The notes beneath the pieces were generated by a model that worked only from the letters and a program-made list of their open reading frames with translations, was not told the DNA's origin and ran no database searches. Both the position numbers and the translations under genes were made by a program. Positions 16,805 to 25,024 of a DNA stretch of 64,000 nucleotides are shown here, one piece after another (the stretch's first letter is position 1; each line of letters starts with the position of its first letter). Origin of the DNA: Sulfurimonas sp. HSL3-1 (GTDB lineage Bacteria; Campylobacterota; Campylobacteria; Campylobacterales; Sulfurimonadaceae); the NCBI RefSeq assembly GCF_039645995.1, contig NZ_CP147920.1, positions 2,294,001 through 2,358,000 on the forward strand, in the 5' to 3' direction.

Positions 16805-17467
16805 GTGGATATCCTGATTGTCGAAGACGAACCCGTTGTGGCCCGGCAGCTTGAGGAGACCCTGCACCAGGAGGCGTACAAAACCGTTGCCGCCGGCAGC
16901 GTCGCCGCAGCAAAACACGCCATGCAGGAGCAGAACTTCGACCTTATCCTTCTGGACTGGAACCTCCCCGACGGCGACGGCATCACACTGCTGCACGGCT
17001 GGCGGTCGCAGAAAATCTGCATTCCCGTCCTCGTCCTTTCGGCCAACATCACCGTCGACGACCGGGTGCATGCGCTCAATGCCGGCGCCGACGACTACCT
17101 GTGCAAACCCCACTCGAGCATCGAGCTGCTGGCACGTGTCCGCGCCCTGCTGCGCCGGGACGCGCCGCTTAAAAGCTCCAAGCTGAATGCCGACGATGTC
17201 GTCGTCGATATTATTGCAAGGGAGGTAGGCGTGGCCGGCGCCCCTGTCAAACTCAGTCTGGCAGAGTTCGACCTGCTGACGCTGCTGATGCAGCACCAGG
17301 GCATCGTCCTGACACGCTTCCAGCTCAACGAACACATCAGCAAGGATTTCGACCGGATCTCGGTCAGCAACCTTATCGATGTCCATATCCGCAATATCCG
17401 CAAAAAGCTTGACCGCCCGGAACTGATCCAGACCGTCCGCGGTGTCGGCTATACCATTAAAGCATAA
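16805..17467 (+). CDS. OmpR/PhoB-family response regulator
   Basis: A 220-residue two-domain regulator. The receiver (1-115) has the acidic pair in VEDEP, phosphoacceptor Asp in LILLDWNLPDGDG, the Ser/Thr switch (VLSANITV) and Lys in DYLCKPH. The C-terminal winged helix (about 125-218) has the transactivation loop and recognition helix DRISVSNLIDVHIRNIRKKL and ends in the family-typical VRGVGYTIKA. GTG at 16805 is chosen as AAGGAGG lies 4 nt upstream. It is divergent from the lipoprotein cytochrome and convergent with a histidine kinase operon, its likely partner. Confidence 0.93.
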   Translation: MDILIVEDEPVVARQLEETLHQEAYKTVAAGSVAAAKHAMQEQNFDLILLDWNLPDGDGITLLHGWRSQKICIPVLVLSANITVDDRVHALNAGADDYLCKPHSSIELLARVRALLRRDAPLKSSKLNADDVVVDIIAREVGVAGAPVKLSLAEFDLLTLLMQHQGIVLTRFQLNEHISKDFDRISVSNLIDVHIRNIRKKLDRPELIQTVRGVGYTIKA

Positions 17468-17473
17468 CGGCAT

Positions 17474-17488
17474 CCGGGCAGAGCCCGG
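17474..17488. terminator. Hairpin between convergent regulator and kinase genes
   Basis: CCGGGC (17474-17479), loop AGA, GCCCGG (17483-17488) lies 7 nt after the response regulator stop codon, in the 165-nt gap between convergent genes. There is no T-run, so it may only be a 3'-end structure. Confidence 0.35.
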
Positions 17489-17632
17489 CTCCCTACGCTA
17501 ACGCTGTGTTCCCCTCGGCGGTGAGCCCATGCGCAGATGAACCGCGCTGTTTCCTTGACAATGCGGTATCCGGGCAAAACAAGGGTACCGCTCGCACAGT
17601 GATGTTTCCCGAAAACAGCCGAAAATCGTACG

Positions 17633-19669
17633 CTACAGCGTCGTCAGACAGAGACGCGCCGTGCTTCCCCGGCCCACGCCGTCGCTTGAAAGCGTCAGTT
17701 CCGCACCGATATGCTGGGCATAGCGCCGGCTCAGGGCCAGGCCCAGGCCGCTGCCGCCGCGTGCCCGATCCGTTTCCTCCGACTGTACAAAGGGTTCAAA
17801 GACATGCTTCAGCGTCTCGGCCGTCATCCCCCGCCCGGTGTCCTGTACCCGAAGGCAGAGGACAGACTCTGTCGTATCGAACCGGCAAATGACGCTGCCG
17901 CTGTCGGTAAACTTCACTGCATTGGAGAGCAGGTTGAGGATGATCTGCCGCAGGAAACGGCGGTCGGCGACCACGGTCGCGTCCGGCACGGACGCCGGCA
18001 GAAGGAGTGCCACCCCTTTTTGCTCCGCCAGGGGGGCGAGCAGCGTCCCCACCTCATCGAACATCTCGCTAATCTCCGTCGTCTGGAGGGTTTCCAGCTC
18101 CGGCTCGTACTTTCCGGCATCCAACCGCGCCAGGTCCAGCAAATCGTTTACCATCCCCAGCAGCTGCTGGGCGGCATGCTCAATCCCCCCGATGCGTTCA
18201 AGCGCGCCCGCTTCCAGTTTGCCGTAACCGACCAGGAACTGGGTCTGGGACAAGATGGCGTGCAGCGGGGTACGCAGGTCGTGAGAGAGATGGGAGATGA
18301 ACGCCGTTTTCGCCGCCGAGTCGCGGCGCAACCTGTTATAGGCGCGGATCTGCCCGATCCGTGCCGCGATCATCGAAGCGACGGCACGGAAAAACGCCTG
18401 CTCTTCCTCCGCCAGCCCTTCGGGCAGGATAAGCGAACCGTAGTATTTGAGCGTTTCATGCTCGAAGTCGTACACGAAGAGCGTCGGCATCGCTTTTGCC
18501 GCCCCGGCACGGGCGAACCGTACATTGTACTCGGGGGCAAGCATTTTCAGTTCGGAGAGGGCCGTTTTCAAGCAGGCACTCTCCTCCTCCGTCTCCATCA
18601 GGCGGTGGAAAAGGGCGATCATCTGCGTCAGACGCTGCAGACGGAAAACGTTCTCCCGTTCCAGCGCCTCGAAGGCGCGGCGGATATCCTCCGCCATCGC
18701 GTTGAACGCCTGCGCCAGTTGCCCGATCTCGTCCGTGCGTCCGCTGTCGACCGGGAGACTGTACTGGCGGGTCCGCACCATATCCGATGCCTGGCGCTGC
18801 AGCGCCCCGAGCGGGGCGACGATGCGACGCGAGAACCAGAAGGCCGCCGCGGCGATCACCCCGACGCCGAAGATCAGCATCAGGCTCAAAAGACGGTTCA
18901 GGTCGCCGATCAGCGAGCGCTGGAGCGCCCGATCCAGGTGGTAGACGACGTACCAGCCCGCCAGTTGCGGCGCCAGCGAGCGGTAGAGCCAAAGCGTCCG
19001 CTTCTTCTCCACCACGCCCTTGAGCCCCTCCACCCTGAAGGGGGGCAAAGTCCCCCCGATGGTGCTGCCCGTCTCCGTATTGACAAAGAAACTCGATGCC
19101 GGGGCACCTTCCAGATTAAAACGCTGCAGGTTCGCTGTTTTGTACTCCATTACCAGATAGCCGATCACCCGCTCCGCCCCCAAAGCCGCGTGCACCGGGA
19201 CCTCCAGCAGCAGAAGTCCGTCGTCCGCCTGGACGGGCGCACTCTGCCCCACGGCACGCTCGAAGGCGCGATACCGGGCGTAGGGCTTCCCTGTCAGCGC
19301 CACATCCGTCGCGGCGACAACTCGGCCGTTGAGCCCCAGCGCCAACAGCGTGATGTCAAGATCATACACCCCCTTGTAACGCTCCAGCAAGGATGCCACC
19401 CGGCGGTCGAGGTCGTTGATCAGCAGGTCGTCCATGACAACCGAACCGGCCAGAAAGTGCAGCTCCCGATAGAGCTGCTCGATATGGTCCTCGACATCCG
19501 AAACGACCTGTGCCATTCTCCCCTGATGTTCATCATAGAAATGCTCCGTATAGAGCCGCTCCTCACTCACGAGCGTATAGGCGAGGATCGCCGCATACGG
19601 CACGACGCCGATCAGAAAGATCAGCAGCAGCAGTTTCGCTGCCATATGCCGCCGGATCCAGCCGATCAC
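17633..19669 (-). CDS. Membrane sensor histidine kinase with periplasmic sensor and HAMP
   Basis: A 678-residue kinase. Order: membrane helix about 10-32, periplasmic Cache-like sensor (about 35-255), second helix about 262-282, HAMP (about 283-336), a GAF-like region (about 340-450), then HisKA with the phosphoacceptor His in FISHLSHDLRTPLHAIL, and HATPase with N-box NLLSNAVKFTDSG, G1 DTGRGM and G2 GGSGLGLALSRR. Its ATG overlaps the binding-protein stop by 4 nt, so the two are coupled. The nearby convergent response regulator is probably its partner. The signal is not evident; the operon with a periplasmic binding protein and a porin suggests a small anion or nutrient. Confidence 0.92.
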   Translation of the reverse strand: MIGWIRRHMAAKLLLLIFLIGVVPYAAILAYTLVSEERLYTEHFYDEHQGRMAQVVSDVEDHIEQLYRELHFLAGSVVMDDLLINDLDRRVASLLERYKGVYDLDITLLALGLNGRVVAATDVALTGKPYARYRAFERAVGQSAPVQADDGLLLLEVPVHAALGAERVIGYLVMEYKTANLQRFNLEGAPASSFFVNTETGSTIGGTLPPFRVEGLKGVVEKKRTLWLYRSLAPQLAGWYVVYHLDRALQRSLIGDLNRLLSLMLIFGVGVIAAAAFWFSRRIVAPLGALQRQASDMVRTRQYSLPVDSGRTDEIGQLAQAFNAMAEDIRRAFEALERENVFRLQRLTQMIALFHRLMETEEESACLKTALSELKMLAPEYNVRFARAGAAKAMPTLFVYDFEHETLKYYGSLILPEGLAEEEQAFFRAVASMIAARIGQIRAYNRLRRDSAAKTAFISHLSHDLRTPLHAILSQTQFLVGYGKLEAGALERIGGIEHAAQQLLGMVNDLLDLARLDAGKYEPELETLQTTEISEMFDEVGTLLAPLAEQKGVALLLPASVPDATVVADRRFLRQIILNLLSNAVKFTDSGSVICRFDTTESVLCLRVQDTGRGMTAETLKHVFEPFVQSEETDRARGGSGLGLALSRRYAQHIGAELTLSSDGVGRGSTARLCLTTL

Positions 19670-20085
19670 TGCGACCTCCCCGCTTCATAATGCAGCACGG
19701 TGACATTCGCATCCTCCGCCATGGCGTAAGGGATGTAGCCCAAAGCACCCTCCACCTGCTGCACGTAGGCCAGAACCGCTTCGGCGGAACCCACGACCTT
19801 CGGCGGCCGCTGACCGAGGTAGTGGCGCCGGATCCACCACTCCCGCAGCGCCGCACGGGAGAGCTGCAGCGTCTCCCGTTCGAACTGCTGGCGCAGCGGA
19901 TTCTCCGCCCCCAGCTGCAGCGGGAAGAGCCTCACGTCTCTGACATAACGAATTTTGCCGAGGTAGACATCGCGTATCTGTGCCGTGCTCAACGCGCTTA
20001 GGGGGGAGTCGGCACGGATGATGAGGGCCCACTCCTCGGCGTTAAGCGCCAGGGAGAGGAGCAGAATCAGTACCGGTTTCACCAT
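19666..20085 (-). CDS. Small PstS-like periplasmic binding protein
   Basis: A 139-residue exported protein (signal MVKPVLILLLSLALNAEEWA) of the PBP-like group related to phosphate-binding proteins. Typical blocks are LIIRADSPLSALSTAQIRDVY, LGKIRYVRDVRLFPLQLG and VLAYVQQVEGALGYIPYAM, covering one lobe of a normal PstS. Start 20085 has AGGA 8 nt upstream; 20094 is an alternative. It overlaps the kinase gene by 4 nt and follows the porin by about 10 nt. Such short proteins often sit beside sensor kinases and may present ligand to the kinase Cache domain; that link is inference. Confidence 0.8.
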   Translation of the reverse strand: MVKPVLILLLSLALNAEEWALIIRADSPLSALSTAQIRDVYLGKIRYVRDVRLFPLQLGAENPLRQQFERETLQLSRAALREWWIRRHYLGQRPPKVVGSAEAVLAYVQQVEGALGYIPYAMAEDANVTVLHYEAGRSQ

Positions 20086-20095
20086 CGTACGCATC

Positions 20096-21106
20096 CTAGA
20101 AGAGCATCGAGAACGACACAATCATCACGTCCTCGTTCTCCCGGGTATGAAACTGGTACTCGCCTTTGAGCGCCACGGGGAAAAGCGGACGATAGGTATA
20201 CCCTACGACAGTAACCGTGTCATCGGAGTTGGCCACATAGTCCGTTGTGTACTCCAGACGCAGTACCGCGTAATGGTGATCACGGATCTGCCGGGTTCCC
20301 TGGAGGTACCCCCCCGCATTGCTGCGCGTGTTGTCATCATTCCGCCGGTAGCCGGCTTCGGCTATGATCCTGGTCAACGGTGTACGGTACTGACCCGATA
20401 CATAGAGGTAACCCCACGCCTCCTCTTCGACCCGCTCCTCGTAGCGTCCGGCATTCACCCCGTACGACCAGGCCCCCCGTTCGCCGATGACACCGATCCC
20501 GCTTTGGCGCTCGATATCGAAGTTGTTATAGAGATTGTCACCGTTAAACGCCGCATCCAGGTCTTTCGTGATCTGCATCAGGACATTGACGCTGACGGAC
20601 CCCGCCGTGATCTTGGCATCAATGCCCGTAGTAAAGCGGGGAAAGATCTTCTCCGTGATGCTGGGACTGGAGGTCGTATCGCGCAGAACATTGACCGGCA
20701 TCCGGTTCCAGTAGCCGACCGGCGTATTGAACTTTCCGACCGTCACCTGCAGCCGTTCAGAAGGTTCATACTGGAGGTAAACGCGCTCCGTATGGGGGGT
20801 GCCGTCGATATCGGTCTGGGCATCGTACCCGTAGCGCCTCCGGTACAGATCGCCCCACTCAATCTCCGCAAGTCCGCTCCACGCTCCCTTTGTACCGTAC
20901 AACATGACGGCCAGATCATCGAGACTGATCTCGCTTGATCCTTTGAAGTTGTTCCAGTAGGCCAGGGAGAAGTACCCGCCGAGGTAGAGCGGCGTTTTAC
21001 CGACCTGCACCCCTTCGCCGAGACGGTATTCGTCCGCTGCCGCCCCCGTCAGTGTCAATAGTGCCAGGAGCCCCGCGGTCCAAACCCGTCCCATCATCTT
21101 CATCAT
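20096..21106 (-). CDS. Porin-like outer-membrane protein of the sensor operon
   Basis: A 336-residue predicted barrel with signal peptide (RVWTAGLLALLTLTGAAADE) and many amphipathic strands (LYLGGYFSLAYWNNFKGSSE, YLQYEPSERLQVTVGKF, YALLRLEYTTDYV-like segments), ending VMIVSFSMLF with the terminal Phe. The GKFNTPVGYWNRMPVN stretch resembles phosphate/anion-selective and DUF3570-like porins, but the family is not certain. It is first in the porin / binding-protein / kinase operon. A TATAAT box (21112-21117) ends only 5 nt before its first ATG, so the mRNA is probably leaderless. Confidence 0.75.
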   Translation of the reverse strand: MMKMMGRVWTAGLLALLTLTGAAADEYRLGEGVQVGKTPLYLGGYFSLAYWNNFKGSSEISLDDLAVMLYGTKGAWSGLAEIEWGDLYRRRYGYDAQTDIDGTPHTERVYLQYEPSERLQVTVGKFNTPVGYWNRMPVNVLRDTTSSPSITEKIFPRFTTGIDAKITAGSVSVNVLMQITKDLDAAFNGDNLYNNFDIERQSGIGVIGERGAWSYGVNAGRYEERVEEEAWGYLYVSGQYRTPLTRIIAEAGYRRNDDNTRSNAGGYLQGTRQIRDHHYAVLRLEYTTDYVANSDDTVTVVGYTYRPLFPVALKGEYQFHTRENEDVMIVSFSMLF

Positions 21107-21111
21107 GCCCC

Positions 21112-21156
21112 ATTATACAATGACTCCTCATAACGGCGGAGGCTTTGGGCTATAAT
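21112..21156. promoter_or_regulatory. Divergent promoters with -10 boxes next to both start codons
   Basis: Between the porin (-) and the CvfB-like gene (+) only 56 nt remain. TATAAT on the minus strand (21112-21117) lies 5 nt from the porin ATG; TATAAT on the plus strand (21151-21156) lies 6 nt from the cvfB-like ATG. Transcription would begin at or within the start codons on both sides, and neither gene has a ribosome-binding site. Confidence 0.65.
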
Positions 21157-21162
21157 GTCGGT

Positions 21163-22017
21163 ATGAATAGTACCCTTACCCCCACCCTTGACTTCGGTCG
21201 CGTCAACACCCTCCGGATCGACCGCTTTGCCGTGCCCGGTGCCTACCTGATGGCGAAGGACGGCAGCGACGTCCTGCTACCCAACCAGTACGTGACCGAT
21301 GCCATGGCGATCGACGACCTCCTGGAGGTCTTTGTCTATACCGACTCCGAAGACCGTCCCGTCGCAACCACCGATCGGCCGACGGCGATGCGTGACGAAT
21401 TCGGCTTTTTCACCGTCGTCGACGTCGCCAAATTCGGCGCCTTCGTGGACTGGGGACTGCCCAAGGACCTGCTGGTACCGAAAAACCGTCAGAAGACCCC
21501 CTTCAAAGTCGGTGAAAAGCGTTTTTTGCGGGTTGTCAAGGATGAAGAATCCGACCGCCTCGTCGGAGTGGAGCGCATCAGCAAGTACCTCTCGCATTCA
21601 CCGAGGGGCTACCACCCGAACAAAGAGGTGAAGCTGCTCTTTATTGCCAAAACGCCCCTGGGCTTCAAAGTGATCGTCGACGATGCCTACGAGGGGCTCG
21701 CCTTCGATAACGAGATCTTCGAACCGGTCGCGGTCGGCGACAGCCGGACCGGCTATGTGAAACAGGTCCGTGCCGACGGCAATTTTGACGTCAGCCTGCA
21801 GCCCGTCGGGAAAACGGCCCGCGCCGGCAGCGACCAGGCGAAGGTCCTCGCCCCCCTCGACGCGGCGGGCGGCATGCTGCCGTACAACTCCAAAAGCGAT
21901 GCTGACCTCATCACCAAAACCTTCGGCCTGAGCAAAAAGGCGTTCAAGAGAGCGCTCGTCCAGCTGCAGGAGAGCGGCGATATCGAGGTCAAAGAGACCG
22001 GGATCTACCGCAAATAG
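21163..22017 (+). CDS. CvfB-like S1-domain RNA-binding protein
   Basis: A 284-residue protein of the CvfB/YitL family, with repeated S1-type OB folds and a C-terminal winged helix. The diagnostic stretch KFGAFVDWGLPKDLLVPKNR is at about 92-111; GDSRTGYVKQVRADGNFDVS marks another S1 unit and TKTFGLSKKAFKRALVQLQ the winged helix. Family members bind RNA and influence virulence or translation in Staphylococcus; the role here is unknown. The start at 21163 has no Shine-Dalgarno and the -10 is 6 nt before it, so it is probably leaderless. Confidence 0.88.
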   Translation: MNSTLTPTLDFGRVNTLRIDRFAVPGAYLMAKDGSDVLLPNQYVTDAMAIDDLLEVFVYTDSEDRPVATTDRPTAMRDEFGFFTVVDVAKFGAFVDWGLPKDLLVPKNRQKTPFKVGEKRFLRVVKDEESDRLVGVERISKYLSHSPRGYHPNKEVKLLFIAKTPLGFKVIVDDAYEGLAFDNEIFEPVAVGDSRTGYVKQVRADGNFDVSLQPVGKTARAGSDQAKVLAPLDAAGGMLPYNSKSDADLITKTFGLSKKAFKRALVQLQESGDIEVKETGIYRK

Positions 22018-22021
22018 TGCG

Positions 22022-22219
22022 ATGGCGAAGAAGAAACCGGCCGAATCCTATGCCGATCTGAAGATCGTTTTCGAACATGAACAGGAGCTTTGGCAGCTGC
22101 TGCGCCTCGACCCCAACAGCATGAACGTCGTCGTGCGTGCACAAGAAAGCGGCAAAGAGCGTACCCTCCCCTTCGCCCATCTCCCGAAAAGCGTCAAGAA
22201 AAAGATCCGCCCCCTCTAA
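22022..22219 (+). CDS. Small conserved-looking protein after cvfB-like gene
   Basis: A 65-residue basic protein beginning MAKKKPAESYADLKIVF and ending LPKSVKKKIRPL. It starts 4 nt after the CvfB-like stop, so coupled translation is likely. Codon third positions match the neighbours and the residues alternate as in a small folded domain, supporting a real gene. No family is recognised. The basic ends and its RNA-binding neighbour suggest a nucleic-acid link, but that is a guess. Confidence 0.6.
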   Translation: MAKKKPAESYADLKIVFEHEQELWQLLRLDPNSMNVVVRAQESGKERTLPFAHLPKSVKKKIRPL

Positions 22220-22249
22220 CGAACCAAACGCCCCTTTTCATAAACAGTG

Positions 22250-22255
22250 TATAAT
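22250..22255 (+). promoter_or_regulatory. TATAAT -10 of amrS
   Basis: Perfect TATAAT 65 nt before the chosen amrS start, in the gap after the 65-residue gene. No clear -35. Confidence 0.5.
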
Positions 22256-22319
22256 GGAATATAAGCAGTTCCTATTCAGGCGATCCGTTTTCTACCGATT
22301 ACAGATGAAAGGAGAGCGT

Positions 22320-23345
22320 ATGTCAGCCCCTGCATGGTTATCCAAAAAACTCGATGACGGCCGCATCCTCTGCGAGGCGTGCCACCAGCACTGCAAACTT
22401 TCAGAAGGCGAGTACGGCGTCTGCGGTATCCGCAAAGTCGAAGGGGGGCAGCTACAGTTGCTCACCTACGGCCTGGCCGCCGCCGTGAACGTCGACCCCG
22501 TCGAAAAAAAACCGATGTTCCACTTCCTGCCCGACACCAAGGCCTTCTCCTTCGGAACGGTCGGCTGCAACTTTGCGTGCAAATTCTGCCAGAACGCGGA
22601 CATCTCCCAGTACCCCAAGGAGCACGACCATAAGATCGCGGGACAGCCGCTCAGCCCCGAACAGATCGTTGCCCTGGCCAAAGAGTACGGCTGCGACTCC
22701 ATCGCCTACACCTACAACGAACCGGTCGTCTTTTTCGAATACACCTATGATACGGCCAAACTCGCCCACGAGGCGGGATTGAAGAACATCTACGTCACCA
22801 GCGGCTTCGAGACCCACAAGGCCATTGACACCCTGCTGCCCTACCTCGACGGGATGAATATCGATATCAAGGGGTACACGGAAGCGTTCTACGAGGACAT
22901 CTGCGGCGCCAAACTCAAGCCCGTGCTCGATACGGTCAAATACGCCCACGACAAGGGGATCTGGATCGAAATAACGACCCTGCTGATTCCCGGGAAGAAC
23001 GACAGCGACGAGGAGATAAGAAAGATCGCGCGTTTTGTCGCCGACCTCGACGTGAACATCCCCTGGCACGTCAGCGGCTTTTACCCCATGTACAAGATGC
23101 TCGACACCCCGCCAACTCCGCCAACCACCCTGATCCGCGCCTACGAGATCGGCAAGGAGGAGGGGCTCAACTTCGTTTACATCGGCAACTACGACGACGA
23201 GGACCGCGAATCGACCTACTGCCCCAACTGCGGCTTCAAGATCATCAACCGCAGCGGCCATATCGGCCAGTACGTACAGAACCACCTCACCGACGAAGGC
23301 AACTGCCCGCAGTGCGGGACGCATATCCCGGGGGTGTGGGAGTAA
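22320..23345 (+). CDS. amrS: AmmeMemoRadiSam-system radical SAM enzyme
   Basis: A 341-residue radical SAM protein of the AmrS type, formerly annotated as a pyruvate-formate-lyase-activating enzyme homologue. The cluster motif is GCNFACKFCQNADIS (CxxxCxxC). N-terminal cysteines (CEACHQHCKLSEGEYGVCGI) and a C-terminal ribbon (CPNCGFKIINR, CPQCGTHI) frame the barrel. ATG at 22320 has GGAGAG 4 nt upstream. The two usual partners (AMMECR1 and Memo homologues) are not beside it in this window. The reaction of this system is not firmly known. Confidence 0.88.
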   Translation: MSAPAWLSKKLDDGRILCEACHQHCKLSEGEYGVCGIRKVEGGQLQLLTYGLAAAVNVDPVEKKPMFHFLPDTKAFSFGTVGCNFACKFCQNADISQYPKEHDHKIAGQPLSPEQIVALAKEYGCDSIAYTYNEPVVFFEYTYDTAKLAHEAGLKNIYVTSGFETHKAIDTLLPYLDGMNIDIKGYTEAFYEDICGAKLKPVLDTVKYAHDKGIWIEITTLLIPGKNDSDEEIRKIARFVADLDVNIPWHVSGFYPMYKMLDTPPTPPTTLIRAYEIGKEEGLNFVYIGNYDDEDRESTYCPNCGFKIINRSGHIGQYVQNHLTDEGNCPQCGTHIPGVWE

Positions 23346-23444
23346 GGGCGCTTGCCTATCTCATAGGTGCTCCCATTGTCCCAATGAAAGTGCATACTTT
23401 CCGATCTCAAACAATTATAAAATGATCTACAATTTCCAATAAGC

Positions 23445-23450
23445 TATAAT
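23445..23450 (+). promoter_or_regulatory. TATAAT -10 before AT-rich hypothetical gene
   Basis: TATAAT in the AT-rich gap 30 nt before the ATG at 23481; the region marks the left edge of the AT-rich patch. AT-rich sequence raises the chance of a false match. Confidence 0.4.
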
Positions 23451-23480
23451 ATTTCAAAAACCGCTGATTTTGGAAAAAGT

Positions 23481-24251
23481 ATGAGACAATTAATTGTTAT
23501 TTTTATGATTTCAATTTCTTTTTTTTGTTTGTCTGTACAAGCAAAAAATGAGTTAAATAGTTCACTGAAGTCGAGCAGTGAAATAAATTTCACCAAGAGC
23601 AATCAACCTAACACTCTTAAACTCCTGAAAAATGATAAAGAGAGGATAAAAAGAGAAGAAATATTTCGGGAAGAAGTCAGGAAAGAAATAGAAAAATCTC
23701 GTAAACCAACGACATGGTATGCCAGAATATTGAAATTTTTCAATACTCCGCTGGGTATCTGGTTGCTTTCTACCGTTGTTGTTGGTGTTCTCGGTTGGCT
23801 TATATCTCGGTGGCAGAGTAGATTAACTGAAGAACGAAAAAATAAAGCAAAAATGGAGGAAATCGATCTCCAAATAGCTCTTCGTTTAAAACACCTACAT
23901 ATAAGTTTAAAAAAACCTTCTCCCTGGAGTGAATATAAACATTACAGCATACAAGTAAAAGATTTCCTAACTGGCATACCTTACACTGCTTTGTCTCCTG
24001 ATTTAAAAGATAGAACTACTATGTCATTACTCTTTGAACTAGGAAAAACTATACGTTCAATAGATGAGAAAAATAAAATTCAAAATTCAATCGATGCCTC
24101 AATGGCTTTGTACAATATTATGACTGAAGGATGGGGAGATAATACGGAAAAAAGCATGGAAGAAAACCGTAAAAAAGAACTTGTTGGAGCGTATAAAAAA
24201 CATATTGCAAGTTTACAGCTTGATAGGTGGAGTTTTTCAGTCAACAAGTGA
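23481..24251 (+). CDS. AT-rich hypothetical exported/membrane protein
   Basis: A 256-residue protein whose codons are strikingly AT-rich compared with all flanking genes, so it is probably acquired. Order: signal-like helix (IVIFMISISFFCLSVQA, 1-21), a Ser/Asn/Lys-rich stretch, a charged coiled segment (KERIKREEIFREEVRKEIEK), a membrane helix (TPLGIWLLSTVVVGVLGWLI, about 90-109), then a soluble helical domain of 140 residues (KMEEIDLQIALRLKHLHISL onward). It carries two acidic-X-N-X-S/T sequons (ELNSS, EINFT). No family is recognised. It abuts the REP-flanked transposase, which supports an accessory origin. Confidence 0.65.
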   Translation: MRQLIVIFMISISFFCLSVQAKNELNSSLKSSSEINFTKSNQPNTLKLLKNDKERIKREEIFREEVRKEIEKSRKPTTWYARILKFFNTPLGIWLLSTVVVGVLGWLISRWQSRLTEERKNKAKMEEIDLQIALRLKHLHISLKKPSPWSEYKHYSIQVKDFLTGIPYTALSPDLKDRTTMSLLFELGKTIRSIDEKNKIQNSIDASMALYNIMTEGWGDNTEKSMEENRKKELVGAYKKHIASLQLDRWSFSVNK

Positions 24252-24283
24252 AGTGATAGGTTTTTTCGTTCTTTCTTCTTTCT

Positions 24284-24316
24284 CTCGTTCCCACCGTCTC
24301 GGTGGGAATGCATATG
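24284..24316 (+). repeat. REP hairpin, left copy
   Basis: Stem TTCCCACCG (24288-24296), loop TCT, CGGTGGGAA (24300-24308) with flanks CTCG and TGCATATG. Its 33-nt core is the exact reverse complement of the right copy at 24887-24919; together they flank the transposase gene. Confidence 0.85.
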
Positions 24317-24324
24317 TTATGAAA

Positions 24325-24858
24325 TCACCAGGTCGGATCGACGCTCAACAGTCCGGGTATGCCTTCATAATCCCTCGCGCTGGAGTACCGCCAGTGTGAA
24401 GCAGTATCAACATAGCCCCTTTTAACAGGATTGTTATGGATATACTCTATGCGCTCTCTCATCATTGCATCGCCAAGTAATTGCTTCGGGGCGATGCCTT
24501 CCTGCCACAACTGGAATTCCTTTCCAACCTTATGGGCCTTTTTGTAAAACGCCAACTGATCGAGGATCGTCGTCACTTTTTTTTCCTGAAGATGATCAAT
24601 GATCTTTCTTGCCGTGTACGACTTGAAACGCGCCATGTCCTTGGCGATATCTTCACTGCGGGCGACAAGGTGCAGATGGTTTTCCAGTATCACGTAGGCA
24701 TGTATTTTCAGGTTGGAAGTCTCTTTTAGATAGTTCAAGCTTTCAAAGACGATGTTGATTGTTTCGGGGCGGGTGAATATCGGTATCCAATGCAGTATCG
24801 TGCAGGTCACGAAGTGCGGAGCTGTCGGTTCATAAACCTTGTAGCGGCTTCTGCCCAT
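24325..24858 (-). CDS. REP-associated tyrosine transposase (RAYT, Y1 HUH type)
   Basis: A 177-residue single-strand transposase of the IS200/IS605-related Y1 family. It has the HUH metal motif in ENHLHLVAR, the catalytic Tyr in RFKSYTARKIIDHL, and the family-typical start YKVYEPTAPHFVTCTILHWI and C-terminal HNNPVKRGYVDTASHWRYSS. The gene appears intact. It lies between inverted REP copies, which RAYTs recognise and cut in studied relatives. It is on the opposite strand to the hypothetical gene before it. Confidence 0.92.
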   Translation of the reverse strand: MGRSRYKVYEPTAPHFVTCTILHWIPIFTRPETINIVFESLNYLKETSNLKIHAYVILENHLHLVARSEDIAKDMARFKSYTARKIIDHLQEKKVTTILDQLAFYKKAHKVGKEFQLWQEGIAPKQLLGDAMMRERIEYIHNNPVKRGYVDTASHWRYSSARDYEGIPGLLSVDPTW

Positions 24859-24886
24859 TTATGCTTCTTTTACTCTATTCGATCTC

Positions 24887-24919
24887 ATATGCATTCCCAC
24901 CGAGACGGTGGGAACGAGG
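24887..24919 (-). repeat. REP hairpin, right copy
   Basis: Stem TTCCCACCG (24894-24902), loop AGA, CGGTGGGAA (24906-24914). Exact inverted match to the left copy over 33 nt. Confidence 0.85.
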
Positions 24920-25024
24920 GAAAATATATGTCAGTTTTTCGTTCGTCAATTATTCCAGCAAATAAAGACATGTATCCACAAATAATTAGAGTATAAAAAC
25001 CTAGATGAAGCTTTTTCATAATAA

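Larger units (their letters stand above)
24284..24919 (-). mobile_element. RAYT unit: transposase between inverted REP hairpins
   Basis: A 636-nt unit made of one REP-associated tyrosine transposase gene bounded by identical REP hairpins in opposite orientation. Such units are the source of REP/BIME elements in Proteobacteria. A third, degenerate copy lies at 25970-25999 without a transposase. No target duplication was visible by eye. Confidence 0.8.

Noticed and set aside
17633-17892. Plus-strand frame running on from the response regulator gap
   Set aside because: It lies opposite the conserved HATPase domain of the kinase and has no features of its own.
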